NCBI GenBank assembly: GCA_963752345.1
Contig: CAVVYA010000002.1
Coordinates: 744,001 to 808,000, forward strand
DNA length: 64,000 bases
Reading direction: 5' to 3'
Origin: CAVVYA01 sp963752345
GTDB lineage: Bacteria > Pseudomonadota > Alphaproteobacteria > SMXQ01
Shown here one piece after another: positions 32,258-41,811 of the stretch. The notes beneath the pieces are model-generated. The model did not search any database. It worked only from the letters and a program-made list of their open reading frames with translations, and had not been told where the DNA came from. Made by a program: the position numbers and the translations under genes. Position 1 is the first letter of the stretch. The number at the start of each line of letters is the position of its first letter.

Positions 32258-33389
32258 GCGCGCCAGTCCGAGCTGGCGGCTCGGAGACGGATGGTCGCGC
32301 GGATCGACCGCGCGCGTGCCGCGGCGGACTCGAAATGGAGCTGCGGCTCGCCGACGCTGCCGGTCGCGCCGACCCTGGCGATCGATCTGGCCGCGCTTCA
32401 CCTGGTCGCCGCGCTCCACCAGCAGCTCGTCGGATGGGCATAGGCGGTGATCCAGCCGTTCGGCGTGGCGGAGCAGCAGCAGGTTGCCGAAGCCGCGCAG
32501 CTCGTTGCCGGCATAGGCCACGATGCCGTTCTCGGCGGCGCGCACCGGCGTGCCGCGCGGCGCGGCGATGTTGATGCCGTCATTGTGCAGCCCGCCCGGC
32601 TTGGGCCGAAGCCCGACAGCACATTGCCCTGGACCGGCCAGATGAAGGCGCCGGGCGGCGCGGTGATCGGCGTCTCGGCCGGCGCCGCTCGGCGGCGGCA
32701 GCGAGGCGGCGTGTCGGCGGGGCCCTCGTAGGTCAGCGCCTCGGCGCTCGCCGGCGGCTGCCGGGCGCGTCGTCGATCCCGGCGCGGAGTCCGATGGTCG
32801 TCGGCTGGCCACGGGCGCCGGACGGCGGCGCGGCGGCGACCGCCGTGTCGCTGGCGGGCGCCGGCGTGGTCACCGGCAGGAGCACCGGCTGCCCGACATA
32901 GATCAGGTAGGGCGGCTCGATGCCGTTGACGCGCACCAGGTCCTGGGTGCTGACGCCGTAGGCCCGCGCGATGGTCGCCACCGTGTCGCCCGGCGCCACC
33001 CGATGATAGGGCTGGCGCGGCAGCGCCAGGGTGCGCCCGACCGGCAGGCTGTAGGGCGGCGTCAGGTTGTTGGCGTTGATGATGGCGCGGATCGGCACGT
33101 TGTTCGCGCGCGAGATGCCGTAGAGCGTGTCGCCGGGGCGCACCGTGACCGTGCCGGGCGTGGTGACGAGCGGCGCGCGCGGCGTGGCGCCGGCGGCGGT
33201 CTGCCGGGGCTGCTCGGACGCCGGTCGCGCCACTGGGATCGCCGTGCCGCGGCCGAAGAACAGCGCGCCACGGTCGTCGAGCGGCGCCGGCGGCCCCTGG
33301 CGCACGCAGGCGGCCGAGGCGACAGCGGCCAGCAGGCCCACCGCTACGCTCAACCGCCGCAGGCGCGGAAACGGAACGATCCCCTGCAA
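32256..33389 (-). CDS. LysM/M23 murein hydrolase activator lipoprotein, NlpD-like (frameshifted)
   Basis: A likely TTG start at 33389 (GAGGG upstream) precedes a signal peptide, LRRLSVAVGLLAAVASAAC, whose cysteine suggests lipidation. Two LysM repeats follow: VTVRPGDTLYGISRANNVPIRAI and HRVAPGDTVATIARAYGVSTQDL. After a Pro/Ala linker the M23 domain reads FIWPVQGNVLSGFGP, LHNDGINIAAPRGTPVRAAENGIVAYAGNELRGFGNLLLLRH and LHFEVRRG. The His/Asp zinc ligands (HNDG, LHFEV) are present after correction, so it may be catalytic or an amidase activator. About 375 residues. pcm and surE precede it, as in many alphaproteobacteria. Confidence 0.88.
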
Positions 33390-33610
33390 CCGGGTTCCCT
33401 CTACAGCGGCCGCCAACTCGACGAAAGCCGCCGGCCCATATGAGGCGCGACTGTAAGGCAAGGAGACGGCGCGCCGCAACCGAACATGGCCGGCGGCGGA
33501 CAGCCCGTGCCGAGCCCCCGCCCCGCTTCGATGGAAGCAATGCGGGCTGTCGGGCTTCGTTGGGATCGCGTGTTCTACGCCGAACCGGTTTGCACGCCGG
33601 CGGAAACGCT

Positions 33611-34273
33611 TCAGCCCTCGCCGTTGCCGTCGCTGACCAGCGGCACGAAGCGCACCGCCCAGAGCTGCTCGGTTTCGTACTCGGCCTCGCCGCGGCGGCG
33701 CACGCGCACCACATGCTGGTCGGAGGCGCGTTCGCCGACCGGGATGACCATGGTGCCGCCGACCGCGAGTTGGTCGAGCAGGGTCTCGGGCATGCGGCGC
33801 GCGGCGGCGGTGACGATGATGCGGTCGAACGGCGCCTGCTCGGGCCAGCCGCGCGAGCCGTCGCCGGCGATCGCGGTGATGTTGTGCAGGCGCAGCTTGC
33901 GGAAGCGCTCCTCGGTCGGCTTGAGGCAGCGTCTTGTGCCGCTCGATGGTATAGACCCGGCGGCACAGCCGGCGACAGCACCGCGGCCTGGTAGCCCGAG
34001 CCGGTGCCGACCTCGAGCACCTTCATGCGGTCGGTCGACCTCGAGCGCCTGGGTCATCAGCCCGACGATCAGCGGCTGGCTGATGGTCTGGCCGTCGCCG
34101 ATCGGCAGCGCGATGTTCTCGTAGGCCTGGTCGAGGAACTGCTCGGGCACGAACAGCTCGCGCGGCACGCGCTCGATGGCGCCGAGCACGGCGGCGTCGG
34201 TGACGCCCAGCCGGCGCAGCTCCATGATCAGACGCAGGATGCGCGGTTCCCCCGGTGCCGCGGCGCGCTTCAT
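33611..34273 (-). CDS. pcm: protein-L-isoaspartate O-methyltransferase (frameshifted)
   Basis: Repairs isoaspartyl residues using S-adenosylmethionine. The N-terminus ILRLIMELRRLGVTDAAVLGAIERVPRELFVPEQFLDQAYENIALPIGDGQTISQP is diagnostic (GxGQTISQP). The SAM site VLEVGTGSGYQAAVL is seen after correcting an extra C in GTCGACCGACCGC, and two more extra bases lie near 33932 and 33970. The rest (RKLRLHNITAIAGDGSRGWPEQAPFDRIIVTAAARRMPE...) is continuous. The ATG is the last of a series of tandemly repeated ATG-containing 17-bp units. It follows surE in the operon. Confidence 0.93.
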   Translation of the reverse strand: MKRAAAPGEPRILRLIMELRRLGVTDAAVLGAIERVPRELFVPEQFLDQAYENIALPIGDGQTISQPLIVGLMTQALEVDRPHEGARGRHRLGLPGRGAVAGCAAGSIPSSGTRRCLKPTEERFRKLRLHNITAIAGDGSRGWPEQAPFDRIIVTAAARRMPETLLDQLAVGGTMVIPVGERASDQHVVRVRRRGEAEYETEQLWAVRFVPLVSDGNGEG

Positions 34274-34369
34274 GGCCCGACCTTCTTCATGGCCCGACTT
34301 TCATGGCTCGACCTTCTTCATGGCTCGATCTTCTTCATGGCCCGATCTTCTTCATGGGAAGAGCTTCTT
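34271..34369. repeat. six-copy 17-bp tandem repeat at the surE-pcm junction
   Basis: On the minus strand the unit is AAGAAGGTCGGGCCATG, with copies ending at 34353, 34336, 34319, 34302, 34288 and 34271. The copy at 34301-34288 has lost three bases. Each unit carries an AAGAAG/AAGG ribosome-site-like element about seven bases before an ATG. surE terminates inside the array (TGA at 34320-34318 in the reconstructed frame) and the last ATG is the pcm start. As 17 is not a multiple of three, successive ATGs lie in different frames. Confidence 0.9.
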
Positions 34370-35097
34370 GGATCCCGCATCATGCGGGTGTGGGTGAGAT
34401 CGAGGTCGAGCGGCGTCACCGAGATCTCGCCGCGCATGATCGCCGAGATGTCGGTGTCCTTGTGCAACTCCTGCTCCTTGCGCGGCGCGCCGATCCAGTA
34501 GTAGGGCCGGCCGCGCGGATCGATTCCCTCGTGATGTGCTCCTTGATGCGGCGCCGGCCCTGGCGGTCACGGCGATGCCGGTGATGGCCTCGGCGGGACG
34601 GTCCGGGAAATTGACGTTGACCACCGTGTCGCGCCGCCATGGCGCGGCCATCAGCTTGCGGATCAGCTCCGGGCCGTAGCGCAGCGGACCGGAGAACTCG
34701 AGCGGCGCGCCCATCGGAAAATGCTGGCTGAAGGCGATCGCCGGGATGCCGAGCGCAGCGCTCCATCGCGCGGCGCGACCGTGCCGGAATGGTGACGTCC
34801 TCGCCGAGGTTGCCGCCGCGGTTGACGCCCGAGAGCACGAGGTCCGGCGGGTGGTCCTTGAGAATCTGCCGCACGCCGAGCAGCACGCAATCGGTCGGCG
34901 TGCCGTCGACGGCGAAGCGCCGCTCGGCCAGCTTGCGGATGCGCAGCGGGCGTCGCAGGGTGAGCGAGTGGCTGGCGCCGCTCTGCTCGATCTCGGGCGC
35001 GACGACCCAGACGTCGTTCGAGATCGTGCGGCGATCTGCTCAAGCACCTCGATGCCGGGCGCGTCGATGCCGTCGTCGTTGGTGACAGGATGCGCGT
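34318..35097 (-). CDS. surE: 5'/3'-nucleotidase SurE (frameshifted)
   Basis: Metal-dependent nucleotidase of stationary-phase survival. The N-terminal RILVTNDDGIDAPGIEVLEQIA contains the metal-binding DD. Further segments are WVVAPEIEQSGASHSLTL, RFAVDGTPTDCVLLGVRQILKDHPPDLVLSGVNRGGNLGEDV and VVNVNFPDRPAEAITGIAVTA. The C-terminus, HKDTDISAIMRGEISVTPLDLDLTHTR, leads into a tail encoded by the 17-bp repeat (SSHEEDRAMKKIEP). The exact start is not seen because a base or two is missing around 35090 at the junction with serS. About 255 residues. Confidence 0.9.
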
Positions 35098-35109
35098 TGC
35101 GCCGCCTTG

Positions 35110-36469
35110 GCGAGGCTCTTGAGCGGCGTCTTACCGCGCTGATGGGCCGCGGTCTTGGCTTCGCTGGCTTCCGGCGCAGCCTTCCGACCTTGACGGCATG
35201 GACGCCGCCCATGTAGGGCCGCAGCGCCTCGGGCACCGAACGCTGCCGTCGGCCTGCTGGTAGTTCTCCAGCACCGCGATCAGCGTGCGGCCGACCGCGA
35301 GGCCGGAGCCGTTGAGCGTGTGGACGAAGCGCGTGCCCTTCTCGCCGGCTTCGCCTGAAGCGCGCGTTCATGCGCCGCGCCTGGAAGTCGCCGCAGTTGG
35401 AGCAGCTCGAGATCTCGCGGTAGCGCGTCCTGCCCCGGCAGCCAGACCTCGATGTCGTAGGTCTTGCGCGCGGAAAAGCCCATGTCGCCGGTGCACAGCG
35501 CCATCACGCGATACGGCAGGTCCAGGCGCTTGCAGCACCGTCTCGGCGCAGCTGGTCATGCGCTCGTGCTCGGCGTCGGACTGCTCCGGCGTGGTGATCG
35601 AGACCAGCTCGACCTTGTAGAACTGGTGCTGGCGGATCATGCCGCGCGTGTCCTTGCCCGCCGCGCCCGCCTCGGCGCGGAAGCAGCGGCGTGAGCGCGG
35701 TGAAGCGCAGCGGCAGCGTCGGCCTCGTCGAGGATGTCGCTCGCGCACGCAGATTGGTCAGCGGCACCTCGGCGGTCGGGATCAGCCAGATGGCCGTCGG
35801 TCGGTGCTGGAACAGATCCTCGGCGAATTTCGGCAGCTGGCCGGTGCCGTACAGCGCCTGGTCGCGCACCAGCAGCGGCGGCTGCACTTCGCGTGTAGCC
35901 GAACTCGCCGGTGTGCAGGTCGAGCATGAACTGGCGCGAGCGCGCGCTCCAGCCGGGCCAGCGCCCTGGTCAGCACGACGAAGCGCGCGCCGGACATCTT
36001 GGCGGCGGCCGCGAAATCCATCAGGCCGAGCGCCTCGCCGAGCTCGAAATGCTCCTTGGCGTTGAAGCGCGAAGGTCGCGCGGCTCGCCCCACCGGCGGA
36101 TCTCGACGTTGGCCGTTCTCGTCCTTGCCCGTCGGGCACGTCGGCGGCGGGCAGGTTGGGAATCTCGGCGAGCAGCTCGTCGAGCTGCGGCTTGATCTCC
36201 GCCGCCTCGGCCTCGGCGGCGGCCTGCGTCGTCCTTGCTGCGCGCCTCGGCCATCAGGTGGCGGCGGCGTCCTCGCCCTTGCGCCTTGCGCTGGCCGATC
36301 TCCTTGCGAGGCCGCGTTGCGCCGCGCCTGGCTGGTCTGCGGCCGGTCTGCGCCGCGCGGCGTCGCGCGTCGAGCGCGAGCAGCTCCTCGGCCACCGCGG
36401 CGAGCCGCGCCGCGCGAGCGCCGCGTCGAAGGCGCTCGGATCGTCGCGGATGGCTTTGATGTCGTGCAT
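35110..36469 (-). CDS. serS: seryl-tRNA synthetase (heavily frameshifted)
   Basis: Class II synthetase. The N-terminal tRNA-binding coiled coil begins MHDIKAIRDDPSAFDAALARRG. The catalytic domain shows RWGEPRDF, HFELGEALGLMDFAAAAKMSGARFVVLTRALARLERAL, FMLDLHTGEFGYTEVQPPLLVRDQALYGTGQLPKFAEDLF and LIPTAEVPLTNL. Motif 2 region is GMIRQHQFYKVELVSITTPEQSDAEHERM and motif 3 region is MALCTGDMGFSARKTYDIEVWLPGQ. The end passes LIAVLENYQQADGSVRVPEALRPYMGG, then a basic tail whose stop is obscured. About 430-450 residues. Confidence 0.92.
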
Positions 36470-36528
36470 GGCGTCGGTCGTGGCCGGCCGATACGGCCGA
36501 CCGCGTGGCTATCACCCGTCGCCAGCGC

Positions 36529-37455
36529 CTATGGCGGACGAACGCGGGCGTTATGGCTCGAGCGGCGCGGGTGCACGCCGTCATGGCGCGACGGCTGGAC
36601 GCACGGGCGCGGTGGCGCTGCGTTCAGCGGATCCGTCGGCTGGACATCCGCCGTGCCGGTCTTCTCGGCCTCCTCGTCGTCCTTGCGGCCGGCTGCGCTC
36701 GATCAGCTTGAGGCGATCAGATCGAGATCTCGTAGAGCACGACGAGCGGCACCGCGAGCGCGACCTGGCTGAACACGTCGGGCGGCGTCACCACGGCGGC
36801 GAAGGCGAAGATGCCGACGATGGCGTAGCGGCGCTTGCGCGGCGAGCCTGGCTGCGTGACGATAGCCGACCTTGCCAGCAGCGTGAGCAGCACCGGCAGC
36901 TCGAAGCACAACCCGAAGGCGAAGATCAGCGTCATGACGAGCGAGAGATACTCGCTGACCTTGGGCCTCGAGCTGGATCGGCAGGCCTGCCCTCGCCGCC
37001 GGCGTCTCGAAGCTCGAGGAAGAACTGTCAGCGCGAACGGCAGGATCGAAGTAGTAGACGAACGCCGCGCCGAGCACGAACAGCACCGGCGTCGCGATCA
37101 GGAAGGGCAGGAAGGCCGCGCTTCTCGTGCCGGTAGAGCCCGGGCGCGACGAACATCCAGAGCTGCGTCGGCGATGACCGGAAAGGCGAGGCAGAGCGCG
37201 CCGAACAGCGCCGACCTTCACGTAGGTGAAGAACGCCTCGGTCGAGCGCGGTGAAGATCATGCTGCCGGCCCTCGCTGCTCGGCAGCGCATCGGCCAGCG
37301 GCTGCGACCAGGAAGGCGAAGATGCGGCTCGGAGAAGTAGTAGCCGACGATGAAGGCGACGACAGAACGCGACCAGCGACCAGATCAGCCGCGTGCGCAG
37401 CTCGACCAGGTGGTCGAGCAGCGGCATTCTTGTGGTCTTCGGGATTTTCGCTCAC
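36529..37455 (-). CDS. tatC: twin-arginine translocase subunit TatC (heavily frameshifted)
   Basis: The GTG start at 37455 gives SENPEDHKN followed by MPLLDHLVELRTRLIWSLVAF, the canonical TatC N-terminus that binds twin-arginine signals. Later pieces include QLWMFVAPGLYRHEK, TLIFAFGLCFELPVLLTLLA and IVGIFAFAAVVTPPDVFSQVALAVPLVVLYEISI. The stop is placed at 36529 after a charged tail (RSRKDDEEAEKTGTADVQPTD...), though one more shift makes this uncertain. Six helices. It overlaps no neighbour; serS follows 60 bp downstream. Confidence 0.92.
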
Positions 37456-37466
37456 GGCGCGGCCCC

Positions 37467-37920
37467 TTATCTCCGGCCCGCGCGGCGTGCCGAGGGCGGG
37501 TTCGGCGCGGCGGGGCCGGCGGTCTGCGCCACCGGCTGCGCGGCCGGGGCGCGGGCGACAGGCTCGCCGGCTCGCCGGCCGGCGACGGTGGCGCCGGCCT
37601 GGGCACCGTCGGTTCGAGCGGCGCGCCGATGTTGGCGAGGTCGGCCGTCTGGTTGCGCAGCATGCCGTCCGGATCGATCGCCTGCTCGATCTGGCGCGCC
37701 GGGTTGATCTGTCGCAGCGCCTCGGCCTCCTTGCGCACCTCGTCGATGCCGGACTGCCGCGACATCTCCTCGAGCTGGTCCATGAAGACGCGCGACATGC
37801 CGCGGGCGCGCGCCACCCACGACCCAGTTCACGCATGACCTTGGGCAATTCCTTGGGGCCGATGACGACCACCGCGACCACGGCGATCAGCGCCATCTCC
37901 GTCCAGCCGAGGTCAAACAT
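37467..37920 (-). CDS. tatB: Sec-independent translocase subunit TatB (one or two frameshifts)
   Basis: MFDLGWTEMALIAVVAVVVIGPKELPKVMRELGRW is the TatB membrane helix, Gly-Pro hinge and amphipathic helix. It continues VARARGMSRVFMDQLEEMSRQSGIDEVRKEAEALRQINPARQIEQAIDPDGMLRNQTADLANIGAPLEP, then a Pro/Ala-rich tail ending ARRAGRR. About 150 residues. The tatC GTG start lies 12 bp after the stop. Confidence 0.93.
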
Positions 37921-37979
37921 GACGCTTCATCGCTTGCGATCCAAAAAGCCCTATCCACCCGCGACGCCAGGCGGTCTGC

Positions 37980-38207
37980 TCAGCTTTTCGTCGCCGAATC
38001 CTTGTCGGTCCGGGTTTCGCCGGCCACCGGATGCTGCTGGGTGACGGGCGGCGGCTCGGTCGGCTTGTCGCCGGCGTCGCTGATGCCCGCCTTGAAATTC
38101 TTGATGCCCTTGGCGACATCGCCCATGACCCGGGGCAGCTTCCCGGCGCCGAAGATGATCAGCACGACGACGAGAACGAGCAGGACGTGCCAGATGCTCA
38201 AACTCAT
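37980..38207 (-). CDS. tatA: Sec-independent translocase subunit TatA (copy 1)
   Basis: Intact 75-residue protein: MSLSIWHVLLVLVVVLIIFGAGKLPRVMGDVAKGIKNFKAG, with the N-terminal helix, FGAGKLP hinge and amphipathic helix of TatA, then a hydrophilic tail (ISDAGDKPTEPPPVTQQHPVAGE...). TatA multimers form the Tat pore. It is followed by tatB 59 bp downstream and preceded by a second, similar tatA. Confidence 0.95.
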   Translation of the reverse strand: MSLSIWHVLLVLVVVLIIFGAGKLPRVMGDVAKGIKNFKAGISDAGDKPTEPPPVTQQHPVAGETRTDKDSATKS

Positions 38208-38385
38208 GCGCGCGAAGCTCCACCGCGGTGGGAAAGGCCGGATAATGGCAGGTTCCGGCGTTAGCCGCAACCGAACGACGCCTGCGAAGCTACTGCTTCG
38301 CCTGGGATCCCGCCAGTCGCGGTCTTCCGGGGCACGCGCCGCGTCGCTGTTGGCAGCTTCCGGCGCGGCCAGGCCGCTCTGCCGG

Positions 38386-38629
38386 TCACGCCGGGGGTCT
38401 CGGCCCATCGTTCCGGGCGCCGTCCTTGGTGCCGTCCTTGGTGCCGTCCTTGGTGCCGTCCTTGGTGCCGTCCTTGGTGCCGTCCTTGGTGCCGTCGTCG
38501 GCCATGCCGGCCTTGAAGTTCTTGATACCCTTGGCGAGGTCGCCCATGACCTGGGGCAGCTTGCCGGCGCCGAACAGGATCAGCGACCACCACAAGCACC
38601 ACGAGGACGTGCCAGACGCTCAGGCCCAT
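38386..38629 (-). CDS. tatA: second TatA paralogue with (GTKD)6 tail (one frameshift)
   Basis: MGLSVWHVLVVLVVV joins, after a shift near 38583, LILFGAGKLPQVMGDLAKGIKNFKAGMADD, nearly identical to the neighbouring TatA. The tail is six perfect repeats of Gly-Thr-Lys-Asp followed by GARNDGPRPPA. About 80 residues. The close similarity of the helical parts indicates a tandem duplication; the tail then expanded by a 12-bp repeat. Two adjacent tatA copies are unusual. It may act as an alternative TatA (compare TatE in enterobacteria) or be redundant. Confidence 0.88.
38419..38490. repeat. six perfect 12-bp tandem repeats inside tatA2
   Basis: The unit GCCGTCCTTGGT (plus strand) occurs six times without a mismatch from 38419 to 38490. 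On the coding strand each unit encodes Gly-Thr-Lys-Asp. The unit length is a multiple of three, so copy-number change would lengthen or shorten the tail without breaking the frame. Confidence 0.95.
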
Positions 38630-38721
38630 ATCTCAGACTCCTTCATAACTGCCGGGAAATCATCGCAGAACGGCGCGCGGTCGCACCCGCAACGGCGGTC
38701 GGACAGGAGGCCAGGCGCGCT

Positions 38722-39869
38722 CTATCCGTGGCTCCCGCCGGCATGGCCGGGCCCGTGCGGCGGGCAATCGGCGGCGGTGCCGGCCGGGCGCGGCGCCGAG
38801 GGGTCGACCGGGAAGACGAAGGCCTGGGCGCGGTCAAGGGTGACATGCACCGGTCGCCGACCCTGGGCATCGTCCGGCCGGGGACGCGGCAGTGGAAATG
38901 CAGGTGGCTGCCCTCGAAATCGCCGAGGCAAAGATGGAGGAAGCTGCCCGGCGCAGCATGCGCACGGTCAGGATGTGGGCGCCGGCGGCACCCTCGGGCG
39001 CGCCGCCGCCGTTGGCCGGCGTGATGCGCAGCGCCTCGGGCCGGATCAGCACCTCGACCCGCGTGCCGTCGTGCAGCCGGGGCGCCGCCACCGGTCCGAA
39101 CGGGGTGGCCACCGCCCTGCCCGGCACCATGCCTTCGAGGCGTTGGATCGAGCTGAAGAACTCGGCGACGAAGGCATTGGCCGGCTTGTCGTAGAGCTCG
39201 GCCGGCGTCGCCGGTCTGCTCGATGCTGCCCTCGCGCATCATGCGCGATGCGGTCGGCCATGAACATCGCCTCCTCCGGATCGTGCGTGACGATCAGCGT
39301 CGTCGGTGCCGCTGTCCTTGACGAATGCAGCGTCTCGTCGCGCACCTGGCTGCGCAGACGCGTGTCGAGCCCGGAGAACGGCTCGTCGAGCAGCAAGCAC
39401 GCGCGGCTGCGGCGCCAGCGCGCGGGCCAGCGCCACGCGCTGCTGCTGGCCGCCCGACAGTGTGTGCGGATAGGCGTCGCGTAGGCGGCCATGCCGACCT
39501 GGTCGAGCACTTCGCGCGCGCGCGCGAGGCGCGCCGGCGCGCCGCCAGCTCGTCAGGCCGAACAGCACGTTGTCGGCACGGTCAGATGCGGGAACAGCGC
39601 GAAGTCCTGGAACACCATGCCGACGCTGCGCTCCTCGGGCGGCACGTGGCAAGACCGGCGCGGCGCACGACCTGTGCCGTCGACAGGATGCGGCCGCTCT
39701 GCAGCTCCTCGAGCCCGGCGGCGAGGCGCAGCGCGCGTGGTCTTGCCGCAGCCCGACGGGCCGAGCAGGCAGACGAGCTCGCCCGGCGCCGGCGCTCAAG
39801 CTGACATGGTCGAGCACGCGCGCGCGCGTCGTAGGCGTGACTCACGCTGCTCCAGAACCAGCACATCAT
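38722..39869 (-). CDS. ferric-iron-type ABC transporter ATP-binding protein (frameshifted)
   Basis: Reconstructed start ...VSHAYD...VLDHVSLS, Walker A LLGPSGCGKTT, signature HTLSGGQQQRVALARALA, Walker B LLLDEPFSGLDTRLR and the H-loop TLIVTHDPEEAMFMADRIA. The C-terminal part GRAVATPFGPVAAPRLHDGTRVEVLIRPEALRITP is a TOBE-like regulatory domain typical of FbpC/CysA-type ATPases. Ends AGTAADCPPHGPGHAGGSHG, a His/Gly-rich tail. About 370 residues. It follows the permease gene and completes an SBP-permease-ATPase operon. Confidence 0.85.
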
Positions 39870-39895
39870 CGGCCGGCGCTTACCTGACCGCTGCT

Positions 39896-41653
39896 CTACT
39901 CGTCGCCCGCGCCGGCTGAATAGTCTTCCTCCACCGGCGTCTCGCGCGTGCCGGGTCGCGAGCGCGCGATCGCCAGCGACAGCAAGATCACCGGCAGATG
40001 CCGACCAGCACGATGGCGAGCGACGGGGCCGCGGCTTCGGCCAGCCGCTCGTCGGAGGCGAATTGATAGGCGCGCACGGCCAGCGTGTCGAAATTGAAGG
40101 GCCGCAGCATGCAGCGTCGCCGGCAGTTCCTTCATCACGTCGACGAACACCAGCAGCGCGGCGGTCAGCAGGCTGCCCGCAGTCAGCGGCAGCGTGCACG
40201 CGGCAGCAGCGCGCGGCCGGGCCGTGGCCCAGCGTGCGCGCGGCGTCGTCCATGCTGGCGCGTGATCTTGCGCCAGGCTGGCCTCGACCGTGTTGAGCGA
40301 CGACCGCCAGGAAGCGCACGAGATAGGCGAAGATCAGCGCCACGATGGTGCCGCTCAGCAGCAGGCCGGTGGAGATGCCGAAATGCGCGCCGCATCAACG
40401 CGTCGATGCGGTTGTCGAGCCGCGGCGAACGGGATCAGCACGCCGACCGCGATCACCGAGCCCGGCACGGCGTAGCCCATCGCGGCGATGCGCGCCGCCG
40501 CCGTCAGCGGCGCGGCTCGGCCGCAGCCGCAGGCCGTAGGCGATGACCAGCGCGACGACCACCGCCAGCGCCGCCGCCACGCCGCGAGCAGCAAGCTGTT
40601 GGCGGCAGAGGCGCAGAAGCGCGCGTCGACGACGTGCACGGCGCCGGTTTCGATCGCCAGACCGACCAGCGCCGCCGCCGGCACAGGAAGCCGAGCAGCA
40701 TCGGCAGCGAAGCAGGCGACGAAGCGCCAGCGCCGCGCGACGAGCCGCGCAGGCGGTAGCGCGGCAGCGTCGCGATAGCGGCTGGTGGTGTGGTGCAGCC
40801 GGCGCTCGCCGCGCGACCAGCGCTCGAGCGCGATCAGCGCGAAGACGAAGAGCATGCAGGATGGCGGCGAGCTGCGCCGCCGCCGCCGGCTCGCCCATGC
40901 CGAGCCAGGTGCGGTAGATGCCGGTGGTGAAGGTGTCGACGCCGAAATACTGCACCGTGCCGAAATCGTTGAGCGTCTCCATCAGCACCAGCGCCACGCC
41001 GGCGACGATCGCCGGCCGCGCCAGCGGCAGCGCCACGCGCGAAGAAGCTGCGCCACGGCGCCGCGTGCCGAGCGTGCGGCTGACTTCGAGCACGCAGACC
41101 GACTGCTCCAGGAAGGCGGCGCGCGACAGCAGATAGACGTAGGGATAAAGCACCAGCGTCAGCATGGCGATGGCGCCGGCGAGCGAGCGGATCTGCGGGA
41201 ACCAGTAGTCGCGCCGGTCCAGCCGAAGGCATCGCGCAGCGAAGCTCTGCACCGGGCCGACGAAGTCGAGCAGGCCGGTGTAGGTATAGGCGATGACATA
41301 GGCCGGGATCGCCAAGGGCAGCAGCAGCGCCCATTCGAAGATGCGCCGGCCGGGGAAGCGGCACATGCGTGACCAGCCAGGCGGTGCCGACGCCGATCAC
41401 AGGCGTGCCGAGTCCGACGCCGAGCCACCAGCGCCAGCGAATTGCCGATGTAGAGCGGCAGCACGGTCGCGGCGAGATGCTCCCAGATCCCACGCGTCGG
41501 CACGAAGATGTAGGACAGCACCACCAGGATGGGCAGCGCGATCAGCGCGGCGGCGATGAAGGCGAAGGCGGTCCAGCCGTCGAAACGGCCGACGCTGCGC
41601 AGCGCCGAGCCGCGACGCGGCAGGATGAGAATGGGCAGCGACGGGAACGACAT
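39896..41653 (-). CDS. ferric-iron-type ABC transporter permease, fused double domain (heavily frameshifted)
   Basis: The start SFPSLPILILPRRGSALRSVGRFDGWTAFAFIAAALIALPILVVLSYIFVP and IWEHLAATVLPLYIGNSLALVA are typical of the large FbpB/HitB-type permease with two membrane domains (about 585 residues, 12 helices). Other pieces: LPLAIPAYVIAYTYTGLLDFVGPVQS, IAMLTLVLYPYVYLLSRAAFLEQS, GVALVLMETLNDFGTVQYFGVDTFTTGIYRTWLGMG and MGYAVPGSVIAVGVLIP. Ends EDYSAGAGDE. Partner of the adjacent iron-binding protein and ATPase. Confidence 0.85.
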
Positions 41654-41811
41654 GGCTACTCGGAGAACTCAGGCCGACAAAGCAAGACGAGGGGGACGAC
41701 AAGCGTCCCCCTCTATCGGCGGCAGGCGTACGAATGGTCGCTGGACACGAATCCGCTGGAGAGAGAGCCACGGCCGGGTCAACACCACTCTGCCCCCGAT
41801 TCCGTCTCGCT

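Noticed and set aside
38419..38490. CRISPR-like repetitive DNA
   Set aside because: The 12-bp units are contiguous with no spacers and are in frame within tatA. The 17-bp array at 34271-34369 likewise has no spacers.
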